A stretch of DNA of 64,000 nt. It comes from Azoarcus sp031546845. GTDB lineage: Bacteria; Pseudomonadota; Gammaproteobacteria; Burkholderiales; Rhodocyclaceae. The notes below the pieces were generated by a model. It saw only the letters and a program-made list of their open reading frames with translations. It was not told the origin of the DNA and searched no databases. A program made the position numbers and the translations under genes. Position 1 is the first letter of the stretch; each line of letters begins with the position of its first letter. Location: NCBI GenBank assembly GCA_031546845.1, contig JAVBJT010000036.1, positions 1 through 64,000 on the forward strand, written 5' to 3'. Shown piece by piece: positions 18,636-27,210 of this stretch.

Positions 18636-20693
18636 CTATTTGGCATCCGCGACACCAGCCGTATTGTTCAGCAAGCTGTTGGTTGCCGTTTGCAGGAAAG
18701 CATCGAGCTTTTGCCGCATTTCCTGTTCGTCTGGCGCCGCCTCGATCCGTTCACTGCGGGGGTTGCCACCGAGTTGGTAGCTGTACACCCGTGCGGAGAG
18801 TCCTTTGGGCTGGACCAGAATCCGGTCGCCGCGAATGAAGGCGACGGTCTGATCGCTGCCGGATGGCTTGATGACAGCGAAGCCGGGATCGCCCGCCGGC
18901 AGCGCCAGCAAATCGCGCCCCCAGCATTGGTGGCGCACCGGCAAACCTAGACGCCCCATGATGGTCGGCACAATATCCACTTGCGTGGCAACGGTATCGC
19001 GCGTGGCGCCGAATTTTTCCTGGATGCCGGGCGCGATCAAAAGCAAGGGTACGTTGAAGCGGTACAGATCCATCTCGGTCAATTGCTCGGTGCTGCCGAA
19101 ACCGTGATCGCCGACGATGATGAACAGCGTGTCCTTGAAATAGGGCGCCTTGCGCGCTTTTTCAAAGAACTGCCCCAAGGCCCAATCCGAGTAGCGCATC
19201 GCGGTCAAATGCTCATCGAGCGAACCATGCCCGGTTACCGGCGCGACGGGCAGCTCTTTCGGCAAGGCATACGGCGTGTGATTGGAAAGCGATTGCAGCA
19301 GCGCATAAAACGGTTTGCCGCCCTCGAGGCGGGCCAACTCATCCGCCCCCCGCTGGAACATGTCCTGATCGGAAACGCCCCAGGTCGGATCGGAAAATAC
19401 GGGGTTCGTGTAATCGTCGCGGCCGATGAAGGTGGTCATGCCCTGGTTGCTGAAAAAACCCGACTGGTTATCCCAGGAGAAAGAACCGTTGTAGACGTAA
19501 ATATCGGCGTAATCGCGGGGGCTCAAAAGCTGCGGCAAACCGGAAAAAGCGTGGCCGCCTTCGGGCATCTGCATGAGGTATTCAAAGGCGGGCAGGTTCG
19601 GGAAGCAGGCCATGGTGGCGAACATGCCCTGGTGGGTATGCGTGCCGTTGGAAAACAGCCGTGTGAACAGCACCCCTTCCTTCGCCAAAGCGTCGAAGTA
19701 GGGCGTGATGCCGTCCTTGTTACCAAGCGCGCCGACGTAATGTCCGGCAAAGCTTTCGAGCAGAATGACCACTACATTGCGCACCGCCGGCAATTTGCCT
19801 TCGGCTGGCGGGGTATAGTCGCGGCGCACGGCGGCACGGTCGGCGTCGACCAGTTGGTCCGAGGGCGTCAGCAGCATATCGCGCGCGATTCGCAGGGCCT
19901 CGTCTTCGGGCAGGGTGCCATTCCAGGCATTGTCCCGATGGTCGGAAAAAGTGGTTTTGGCCGCCGTGAGCAGCGTCAGGGTGCCGTTCAACCCCAGGTG
20001 GTTGGCGAACATGGAGTCGGTCGTAAAGGCATCACCCCAGCGCAGCGGCGGACCGTGGCGCAGGGTGCCGCGAACGGCCAAGGCGGAGATCGATACGCAT
20101 ACCAATAATACCAACCAGCGTTGCGTGGGCGACACGGAAACCGGCGCGGTGAATCGGGTCGCGTGATCGATGCGCTTGAACAGGAAGGCCAACAGCCAGG
20201 TCACAAGCACCCAGGCAAGCAGGTAACGTAGCACCGGAAAGCCGTACCACAACATGCTCAGCACGGTTTTCGGATCTTCCTTGATGTACTGGAACACAAG
20301 GCCATTCAGGCGTTGATGGAATTCACGGTAAAAGTCGAGCTCGATCAAACCGAGAAACAGCATCAAACTTGCCACCACGGTCAGCCAGAGTCGAAGAGGG
20401 CGTCTTGCGGCCATGAATCTGTTCGCGGATAAGGCCAGCAGCAACGGCAAGCAGGCGAACACGACTACCCGCAGGTCGAAGCGCACTCCGTTGCCGAATG
20501 CCTCGGCGAACGACTCAGCGGATGTCGAACCGATTAGCTCATGGTTGTAAGCCAATAGCGCCACGCGCAGCAGCGAGAACATCGCCAGCAAGACCAAGGC
20601 GCTGAGCAGCGTGAATGCCAAGTGCTTCAGCAGGGAAGGGGCTTGCGCGCGGGACGGGGAGGGGGATTCGACGCGAGATGTCATTGGAGCCAT
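18636..20693 (-). CDS. LTA synthase-like membrane sulfatase-family protein
   Basis: This 685-residue protein has about five hydrophobic segments in the first 180 residues, followed by a periplasmic sulfatase-fold domain (about 290-590). Family landmarks are ILLESFAGHYVG, the nucleophile-region SNGTHTHQGMFAT and the metal site IIVGDHGFGS. Gram-negative members of this family transfer phosphoglycerol or phosphoethanolamine to periplasmic glucans or envelope glycans. The substrate is not evident here. It converges on the PKS gene and is divergent from the dehydrogenase gene beyond. Met at 20684 is an alternative start; neither start has a clear ribosome binding site. Confidence 0.82.
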   Translation of the reverse strand: MAPMTSRVESPSPSRAQAPSLLKHLAFTLLSALVLLAMFSLLRVALLAYNHELIGSTSAESFAEAFGNGVRFDLRVVVFACLPLLLALSANRFMAARRPLRLWLTVVASLMLFLGLIELDFYREFHQRLNGLVFQYIKEDPKTVLSMLWYGFPVLRYLLAWVLVTWLLAFLFKRIDHATRFTAPVSVSPTQRWLVLLVCVSISALAVRGTLRHGPPLRWGDAFTTDSMFANHLGLNGTLTLLTAAKTTFSDHRDNAWNGTLPEDEALRIARDMLLTPSDQLVDADRAAVRRDYTPPAEGKLPAVRNVVVILLESFAGHYVGALGNKDGITPYFDALAKEGVLFTRLFSNGTHTHQGMFATMACFPNLPAFEYLMQMPEGGHAFSGLPQLLSPRDYADIYVYNGSFSWDNQSGFFSNQGMTTFIGRDDYTNPVFSDPTWGVSDQDMFQRGADELARLEGGKPFYALLQSLSNHTPYALPKELPVAPVTGHGSLDEHLTAMRYSDWALGQFFEKARKAPYFKDTLFIIVGDHGFGSTEQLTEMDLYRFNVPLLLIAPGIQEKFGATRDTVATQVDIVPTIMGRLGLPVRHQCWGRDLLALPAGDPGFAVIKPSGSDQTVAFIRGDRILVQPKGLSARVYSYQLGGNPRSERIEAAPDEQEMRQKLDAFLQTATNSLLNNTAGVADAK

Positions 20694-21046
20694 GCGATTG
20701 ATGAGCGGTCTGGCCGATATTCGGTTGTGGAAAATGCGCTTACGGCCTTGCTCGGACGAAAGCCATCGGTTGAGGGCGATTGGGGTAGCCTGGAGCGACG
20801 CGTAGTGTGCCGGCTGGATCGAGAAGGCGCAAACAGGTAGGCGCTTGTTTTGGAATAAGCTAGATAGGCGCGGGAGTATCTTCCGGCATTTGTGAAGATT
20901 TTGTCAGGCAAGGTTTTCGAGCGCCGCGCCGATGGATGGAATGTCACGCACAGAACAGCCTTGAATCCATCGTCGGGCGTGCCGTACTCAACCCGATGCA
21001 CGCGGAAAACCGATTTTGAGTAAGAAAGAGCGAGGAATACTCAACC
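20694..21046. other. Intergenic region between divergent genes
   Basis: These 353 bases separate the sulfatase gene (minus) from the semialdehyde dehydrogenase gene (plus) and must hold both promoters. I see no convincing gene, hairpin or repeated operator. Confidence 0.5.
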
Positions 21047-22510
21047 ATGCTGCAATTGAATAATCCCAACTTGTTACGGCAGGCAAGCTATATCGACGGC
21101 CAATGGGTTGCCGCCGATGGCGGCGGCACCTTTGCCGTTACCAACCCCGCCAACGGCGAAAGCATTGCCCGTATTCCGTGCTGTGGCGCCGCTGAAACCC
21201 GGCGAGCGATCGAAGCCGCAGAGCGGGCATTTGCCGGTTGGCGTGAGCGAACCGCCGCCGACCGAGCAAAAATCATCCGCCGCTGGTGTGAATTGATGCT
21301 GGCGAACCAGGAAGACCTTGCCCGCATCATGACCGCCGAGCAAGGTAAGCCCTTGGCCGAGTCGAGGGGCGAAATCGTTTATGCCGCCTCTTTCTTGGAA
21401 TGGTTCGCCGAAGAAGCCAAGCGCGCTTACGGCGAGGTAATTCCACCGCCGCTTGCCGATCGGCGCCTTGTCGTGACGAAAGAGCCGATCGGCGTGTGTG
21501 CCGCGATCACGCCGTGGAATTTTCCGTCGGCGATGATTACACGCAAAGCCGGCCCCGCGCTTGCTGCCGGCTGCACCATGATTCTCAAGCCCGCCGAGCA
21601 GACGCCGCTATCGGCGTTGGCACTGGCCGAACTGGCGATGCAGGCGGGGGTGCCGGCGGGCGTTTTCAACGTCGTGACTGGCGATGTCGATGCCGCCGCC
21701 GCGATTGGCGGCGAACTGACCGCCAACCCGGCGGTACGCAAGCTCAGCTTCACCGGCTCCACCGAAGTCGGCCGCCTGCTGATGCGCCAATGCGCGCCGA
21801 CACTCAAAAAACTATCGCTCGAACTGGGCGGCAATGCGCCTTTCATCGTTTTCGACGATGCCGACGCCGACGCGGCGGTTGCCGGCGCCATCGCGTCGAA
21901 ATATCGCAACGCGGGTCAAACCTGCGTATGCAGTAATCGTTTTTTGGTACAAAACGGTATCTACGATGCTTTCGCCGCCAAACTGGCCAAGGCGGTTGCA
22001 GGGCTCAAAGTCGGCAATGGCATGGATGACGGTGTGACGCAGGGGCCGTTGATCGACGAAGCCGCCGTGACCAAGGTCGAACGGCTCATTGCCGATGCCA
22101 CATCCCAAGGTGCGCGCATCATCGCGGGCGGCAAGCGCCATGTGCTCGGCGGCACCTGGTTTGAGCCGTCCATTCTGGCCGACGTAACCACCACGATGGC
22201 GATGGCGCGGGAGGAAATTTTCGGCCCGGTAGCGCCGCTGTTCCGTTTCCATACCGAAGACGAAGCGGTCCGCATGGCCAACGATACGGAATACGGCTTG
22301 GCCGCTTATTTCTACTCGCGCGATATCGGCCGTGTATGGCGTGTCGCGGGCAAGCTCGAATACGGCATGGTCGGCATCAACACTGGCTTGATTTCGAACG
22401 AGGTCGCGCCTTTCGGTGGCGTCAAGCAGTCCGGTCTCGGGCGCGAGGGTTCCCGGCATGGCTTGGACGAATATATGGAGATGAAATACCTCGCCATTGC
22501 CGGGTTGTGA
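21047..22510 (+). CDS. NAD(P)-dependent succinate-semialdehyde dehydrogenase family protein
   Basis: This 487-residue aldehyde dehydrogenase has TPWNFPSAMITRKAGPALA, the general base Glu in LELGGNAP and the catalytic Cys in NAGQTCVCSN (near 21920). The length and wording match GabD/DavD-type enzymes that oxidise succinate or glutarate semialdehyde to the acid. There is no aminotransferase next to it, so a GABA route is not shown. It converges on a RutE-like gene for a malonic semialdehyde reductase. The pair may reflect semialdehyde handling, but this is a guess. Confidence 0.85.
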   Translation: MLQLNNPNLLRQASYIDGQWVAADGGGTFAVTNPANGESIARIPCCGAAETRRAIEAAERAFAGWRERTAADRAKIIRRWCELMLANQEDLARIMTAEQGKPLAESRGEIVYAASFLEWFAEEAKRAYGEVIPPPLADRRLVVTKEPIGVCAAITPWNFPSAMITRKAGPALAAGCTMILKPAEQTPLSALALAELAMQAGVPAGVFNVVTGDVDAAAAIGGELTANPAVRKLSFTGSTEVGRLLMRQCAPTLKKLSLELGGNAPFIVFDDADADAAVAGAIASKYRNAGQTCVCSNRFLVQNGIYDAFAAKLAKAVAGLKVGNGMDDGVTQGPLIDEAAVTKVERLIADATSQGARIIAGGKRHVLGGTWFEPSILADVTTTMAMAREEIFGPVAPLFRFHTEDEAVRMANDTEYGLAAYFYSRDIGRVWRVAGKLEYGMVGINTGLISNEVAPFGGVKQSGLGREGSRHGLDEYMEMKYLAIAGL

Positions 22511-22605
22511 TACGGCTTCGCCTTCAATCGTCTAACTGCGTTGGGTCGCCTTGTTATCCAATTGAATGCAAATCCGTATGAAAACGACGGCTGCCGCAAG
22601 AAAAA

Positions 22606-23193
22606 TCAAAGAATGTCGGCAGCCTCGTCAAAAGCCAGACGCGAGCCGCGCGGATAGTCGCCGGCATGGTCGCCATAGCCGATATTCACCAGGAAATTGG
22701 CTTTGTAGCGACCATCGGGGAAAAACTCCGCATTCAGCTTGTCGGCATCGAAGCCGCTCATCGGCCCGCAGTCCAGGCCTTGCAAGCGCGCGGCCACGAT
22801 CAGATAAGCGCCTTGCAGGCTGCTGTTGCGGAAAGCGGTCGATTCGGCCAGGCTCGTGTTGCCGGCGAACAAGTCACGCGCGCCCGCGACCGCCGGATAC
22901 TGCGTCGGCAAGTGCTCGTAAAAGCGCGTATCGAGCGCGACGATAGCCGTTACCGGCGCGGCCATCGTTTTATCCACGTTGCCCGGTGACAGAGCCGGTT
23001 TGAGCCGGGCCTTGGCTTCTGGGCTTTTGATGAACAGATAGCGCGCCGGCTGGCAGTTCATCGAAGTCGGCCCCCATTTGAGCAGATCGTAAATCCTGCG
23101 TAGCGCATCGTCCGGAACCGCGCGATCCATAAAGCGGTTGACGCTGCGCGCGGAGCGAAAAACGAGATCGAGAGTGGTATCGGCGATAGTCAT
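22606..23193 (-). CDS. Nitroreductase-family protein, RutE/malonic semialdehyde reductase type
   Basis: The 195 residues match the size of RutE/HadB-like flavoproteins. The N-terminal RSVNRF and KWGPTSMNCQPARYLF are typical of the FMN-binding nitroreductase fold in this subgroup, as is LQGLDCGPMSGFDADK. Characterised members reduce malonic semialdehyde to 3-hydroxypropionate in pyrimidine breakdown or act as general nitro/quinone reductases. None of the other rut genes is nearby, so the physiological substrate is open. A ribosome binding site (GGAGG) precedes the ATG. Confidence 0.82.
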   Translation of the reverse strand: MTIADTTLDLVFRSARSVNRFMDRAVPDDALRRIYDLLKWGPTSMNCQPARYLFIKSPEAKARLKPALSPGNVDKTMAAPVTAIVALDTRFYEHLPTQYPAVAGARDLFAGNTSLAESTAFRNSSLQGAYLIVAARLQGLDCGPMSGFDADKLNAEFFPDGRYKANFLVNIGYGDHAGDYPRGSRLAFDEAADIL

Positions 23194-23849
23194 GGGGCCT
23201 CCTTGTTTTTACGATCAACGGTGACGCGATTATAGGTGGATTGCCGTCAGGCCCTCGCCTGTGGTCCACCCGGAACCACACCGCTTTTCCGTTCAGAGGG
23301 AAAGAGCGTGCCGGCGGCGATGCTTAGCGGGGTATCGAGCTTGCTCGCGCCGCTGTCTGTCCACCCGGTCGTGCCGGGTTCGTTCGGTTTTTGGCGGCGC
23401 GTTCGGACACTCGCTTTTGTTGCACCGCAAATTGCTTATTTATTCATAAGCAGAGACTATTCATTTTCCGTTCGAAGAGTACCCCTACCGCGTAATAAAG
23501 GGGGAAGCAAGGTCTTCGATCGGGATTGCGTGCTGCATCATCGGATGGCCTGGCTCCTGGACCCGGTGGGGTATGTACGCTACGCAGTGGCTGAAGGAAT
23601 CGGATTTCTACTTATATAAACCGCAGCCTGGCGTTTCAAAAGACATTCGCGGAGCTTCTACCCAAGTCGCGTTTCGGCTGCTGGCAATGCCGAAATCACA
23701 GCGGCGGCGCGTTGTTCGGAGCAAAAACAGGTATCCCGAGGTTCATCTCCGAGCACCAAAGTTCGCCGCCAGCATTGGGTCGAAGCGTTTCTCCCGCCTG
23801 TCGTCGAAACGGCAGCAGGCTTGCTGAGGGGCTGGGAGGAGAACGCCGC
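23194..23849. other. Intergenic region upstream of the LuxR-type regulator
   Basis: These 656 bases hold no gene I can support. Inverted repeats are visible (ACCCGG-N5-CCGGGT near 23367-23383; TGTGGT and ACCACA near 23261-23281), but neither has the spacing of the palindrome found before the catabolic operons. The frame of the regulator extends upstream into this region, but a good ribosome binding site favours the start at 23850. Confidence 0.5.
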
Positions 23850-26759
23850 ATGAACAAGCTACATCAATCCGCGTGTGCGGCTTATGCGCAGCACTTGCCC
23901 TTGGTTGCGGCGGCGATCCTTGCGCAACCCGTCACCCGCTTCGCGGAAGAGGCGGCGGGCCTTGCTTCCGGCGAGTCCCGCGCCGAAACCAAGCGGACAT
24001 TTTCCTCCAGCGCTTGCCGGGTCATTGCGCGCGAGCGTCTGCTCGACCAGATGCTCAAGGCGCGCCGTCGGCGTTGTATCGTGCTCCAGGGACCGGTCGG
24101 CTGCGGAAAGACCAGCTTGCTGCTGGCGTGGCGCGAGTCGCTGCTCCTTTTGGGATTCGATATTGCATGGCAAACCTTCACCGCCGAAGAGAACGATCTG
24201 GCGCGCTGCCTGGATGGGTTGATCGCCAGTCTGGCGCAGATCGGCGTGGAAATAAGCAACGAGGCGGCGCTTTTGCTGGAGCGCGGGGTCAATGAAGAAG
24301 CGATAGAGCGCATCGTCATCGCCCTGGTGCGCGGCATCGCCCAACATCCGAACGATATCGCGCTGATCCTGGATGATGTCCATTGCATGACGAATGGGCA
24401 AAATCTCGAAGCGCTCCAGTGGCTGCTCGATTTTGCGCCCTCAAACCTACATATTGTCCTGGTGTCGCGTACCGCCGTACCGCTTTCTCTCGGTAGATTG
24501 CGCGCGCAAGATCTCGTACTAGAGTTGGACGCCTGCGATCTGCGTTTCACGCTCGAGGAAACCGAGACTTTCCTCAAGGCTCAACTTGGCGAAATCAATC
24601 CACGCGAAGTGCGCCGGATCCACGAACTGACCGATGGTTGGGTAACCGGCCTGCAACTGTTCGCCATTCGCTTGAAGCGGGTCGGACAGGAAAAAGCCGA
24701 ATTGACTTCGGCGCGCGCACTCAGTCCTGCTTCCTTGCCGGACGCCAGAACGCTCGATGAGTTGTTCGAGCGGGAAGTTTTCTCCCGCCTATCGTCGCTC
24801 GAGGTAACGCTGCTGATCAGCATGTCCGTCTGCGCCCGGCTATGCAATTCGCTATGTATTGCGCTCGGCGGCGTGCAACAACAGCCGGCTGATGTGCTTG
24901 CCCTGCTGGCCAAGCTTGAGAACGAAAATCTGTTCATTACCCCGGTCATGGGCAGTAGCGCCGACGCCGGTCATTCGGGTTGGTATAGCTTCAACCCCTT
25001 GTTTCGGGAAATTCTGCTTGGCCGTTTCCGCGCGCAAAGCAGCGATGCTCAGCGCGAAGTGCATCGGGCGGCGTGGATCTGGTTCCGCGACCACGATCAT
25101 GCCGAAGAGGCGGTACGCCATGCCTTGCTCGCGGGGGAGCTTGATACGGCGGTCCAGCTCGTGCGGCAGATGGCCAAGACGCTACGGATCAGCGGTTTCA
25201 GAAAGCTGGCCAATCTGATCCGCCTTTTGCCAGCCGATGAAATCCATAAGCACATCGATTTGCGCCTCTGGATGGCGATGCTTCATCTCTACGCGCAGAA
25301 TTTTGAAGCGTGCGCGGCAGATATTCGGGCGCTCCAGCGCGACATTGCGCCAGATGATCATTCGGCTTTGTATCAGTTGACGGTGCTGCAAGTGGTGCTT
25401 GGCGTTCAGCAGGATAACGTGGATGCCGTCGTCGAACTGGTTCCGACCTTGATGCAAGTCCCGGAGAATGCCGATGGCTTGATGGTTGGCAGTTGCAACA
25501 ACATTTTGTCCTGGTTTTACGCGCACAAAGGCGAATATGAAGAAGCGCGTCGTATCCAGACCGAATCGCCCAAGCTGCTGGTTAACGGCGCTGTTTTGCT
25601 GGGTGCCGCAGCCGGTATGCTCAACGGCCGTTGCCTGATGGGGTTCAGTTATTCGCTTGAAGGGAAATTCGTCCAGGCCGAGCGGATTTATCGCGATGTT
25701 CTGTTCGAGTCCAAGCGTGTGGGTGGGCAAGCCTCCGAATCCACAAGCCTTTCGTCGGCCTTGCTGGGGGAGGTGCTTTACGAGACCAACGAACTGGCAG
25801 CGGCGCGCAAGCTCCTGGAAGACCATATCGACATCCTTGAGCGCGTGTCGATTCCGGATACGGTGCTGCGGGTTTTCATGACGCTCGCCGCGATCCACTG
25901 GGTTGCGGGGCAACCGCAAGAAACCTTTGCGTATCTCGCGCGGCTCGAAGAATACGCGACCCGGTTCGGCTTGGATCGGTTGGCGGCGGCGAGCGTATCC
26001 GAGCAAGTTTGCCGGCATCTATTGCGCGGTCAATTCGATGCGGCGCAATCCGGGCTCGCCAGGTTGGATGAACTGACCGCCCGATGCCGCGCGCCCTCGA
26101 CAATCTTCAGCGATGAAATTCATGTTGCGGTTGAACGCGCGCATATCCATTGGCTTCTCGCCCATGAGGACTTCAATACCGCCTCAAGCAAGCTCCGCGC
26201 TTTGATTGCTTTGTGCGAAGCGCGCGGCTGGCAACGGCATTGGGTCGCCTTCCAGATGCAGACCGCGTTGATCGATGCCCGGCTTGGCCGCTTGGAGGCG
26301 GCGCGCCAAACGGTCCTGGATGTGTTGCCACGCGCGAGCCGGCTTGGTCTCGTTCGCACTTTGATCGATGCGGGGCCCACGGCCTTGGGGTTGATCACGC
26401 AAGTCATGCAGAGTGAACCACCCGATCCGATTCTGTCCTTCTATCTCAGCCGTTTGCAGGCGGCCCAACTTCTGTCGGAGGTGTCGGAGGCTACCGCTGC
26501 CACCTCTAATGCCACCGCCCAACGGTTTATTGAAGCCTTGAGCGAGCGCGAAGCAAAGGTCGTCAGCCTGCTTGCCCAGGCGTTACCGAACAAAAAAATC
26601 GCGCGCACGCTGGGCATTTCCCCGGAAACCGTGAAATGGCATCTGAAAAACATTTACGGGAAGCTCGGTGTATCTAGCCGGGACGAAGCGGTAGCGCGCG
26701 TGCGCGATCTGAATTTCGACACCGCTCCTCACGCGCATGACGCGCACGCGCTTGGATGA
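23850..26759 (+). CDS. MalT-like LuxR-family ATP-dependent transcriptional regulator
   Basis: I chose the ATG at 23850 because GGGAGGAGAA lies just upstream. The 969-residue product has a Walker A motif (GPVGCGKTS, about 81-89) and a Walker B motif (LILDDVH, about 172). A long helical-repeat middle region of the type that senses inducers in MalT follows. A C-terminal LuxR/NarL helix-turn-helix covers about 897-955 (LSEREAKVVSLLAQ, ISPETVKWHLKNIYGKL). Such proteins bind ATP and an inducer, oligomerise and activate catabolic genes. It stands directly before the acyl-CoA synthetase operon on the same strand. A shared palindrome lies before four transcription units of the cluster, making it the leading candidate activator. 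Confidence 0.9.
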   Translation: MNKLHQSACAAYAQHLPLVAAAILAQPVTRFAEEAAGLASGESRAETKRTFSSSACRVIARERLLDQMLKARRRRCIVLQGPVGCGKTSLLLAWRESLLLLGFDIAWQTFTAEENDLARCLDGLIASLAQIGVEISNEAALLLERGVNEEAIERIVIALVRGIAQHPNDIALILDDVHCMTNGQNLEALQWLLDFAPSNLHIVLVSRTAVPLSLGRLRAQDLVLELDACDLRFTLEETETFLKAQLGEINPREVRRIHELTDGWVTGLQLFAIRLKRVGQEKAELTSARALSPASLPDARTLDELFEREVFSRLSSLEVTLLISMSVCARLCNSLCIALGGVQQQPADVLALLAKLENENLFITPVMGSSADAGHSGWYSFNPLFREILLGRFRAQSSDAQREVHRAAWIWFRDHDHAEEAVRHALLAGELDTAVQLVRQMAKTLRISGFRKLANLIRLLPADEIHKHIDLRLWMAMLHLYAQNFEACAADIRALQRDIAPDDHSALYQLTVLQVVLGVQQDNVDAVVELVPTLMQVPENADGLMVGSCNNILSWFYAHKGEYEEARRIQTESPKLLVNGAVLLGAAAGMLNGRCLMGFSYSLEGKFVQAERIYRDVLFESKRVGGQASESTSLSSALLGEVLYETNELAAARKLLEDHIDILERVSIPDTVLRVFMTLAAIHWVAGQPQETFAYLARLEEYATRFGLDRLAAASVSEQVCRHLLRGQFDAAQSGLARLDELTARCRAPSTIFSDEIHVAVERAHIHWLLAHEDFNTASSKLRALIALCEARGWQRHWVAFQMQTALIDARLGRLEAARQTVLDVLPRASRLGLVRTLIDAGPTALGLITQVMQSEPPDPILSFYLSRLQAAQLLSEVSEATAATSNATAQRFIEALSEREAKVVSLLAQALPNKKIARTLGISPETVKWHLKNIYGKLGVSSRDEAVARVRDLNFDTAPHAHDAHALG

Positions 26760-26968
26760 GCGCGCGGGATCGATACGGACACAGCGCTTGAGCATCAGTA
26801 TTTGCCGGCATATTTGAGCGTTCAGTAAGCCGCTTGTCCTTGAGTTGTCCTCATCGATGCGGCTTTCGCTTTCCCGGGCGGGCGTCGCTCAATCCCCACG
26901 TCGTGCGCTTGTGCGTAAAACAACCAGTGCCTCGCGGGGTTTCCAGTAAAAAAAGCGTTCCGCCCCCG

Positions 26969-26985
26969 CCACCCATCTCGGGTGG
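26969..26985. promoter_or_regulatory. Catabolic-regulon palindrome, site A (CCACC-N7-GGTGG)
   Basis: CCACCCATCTCGGGTGG is a perfect inverted repeat (6-bp arms, 5-base spacer) about 225 bases before the acyl-CoA synthetase start. The same CYACC-N7-GGTRG layout recurs at 36624-36640 and 41908-41924. The rest of the gap 26760-27210 shows no gene I can support. Confidence 0.6.
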
Positions 26986-27210
26986 TCTTGCCGGCGACAG
27001 GCGCCGACTACCCTAGCACTGAATTCATCGCATCCGTAGCGGCTGCGGACTCGCGCCGAAACCACAGCGCCAAAACACACTCCTTGGCGCCGGCATGATC
27101 CTGAGTCGCCGGCAGCGTTTGAATATGGGGCGCGACCAAATGCGCAATGGCATTGACGTAATGGCACTACGGGCATGTTTCATCGCAATGTTTTTGTCAG
27201 GGGAACAGAT

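Noticed and set aside
27150..27175. Possible sigma-54 promoter (TGGCAC near 27163)
   Set aside because: The -12 element does not match TTGC at the needed spacing, and the other units of the regulon lack a similar element.
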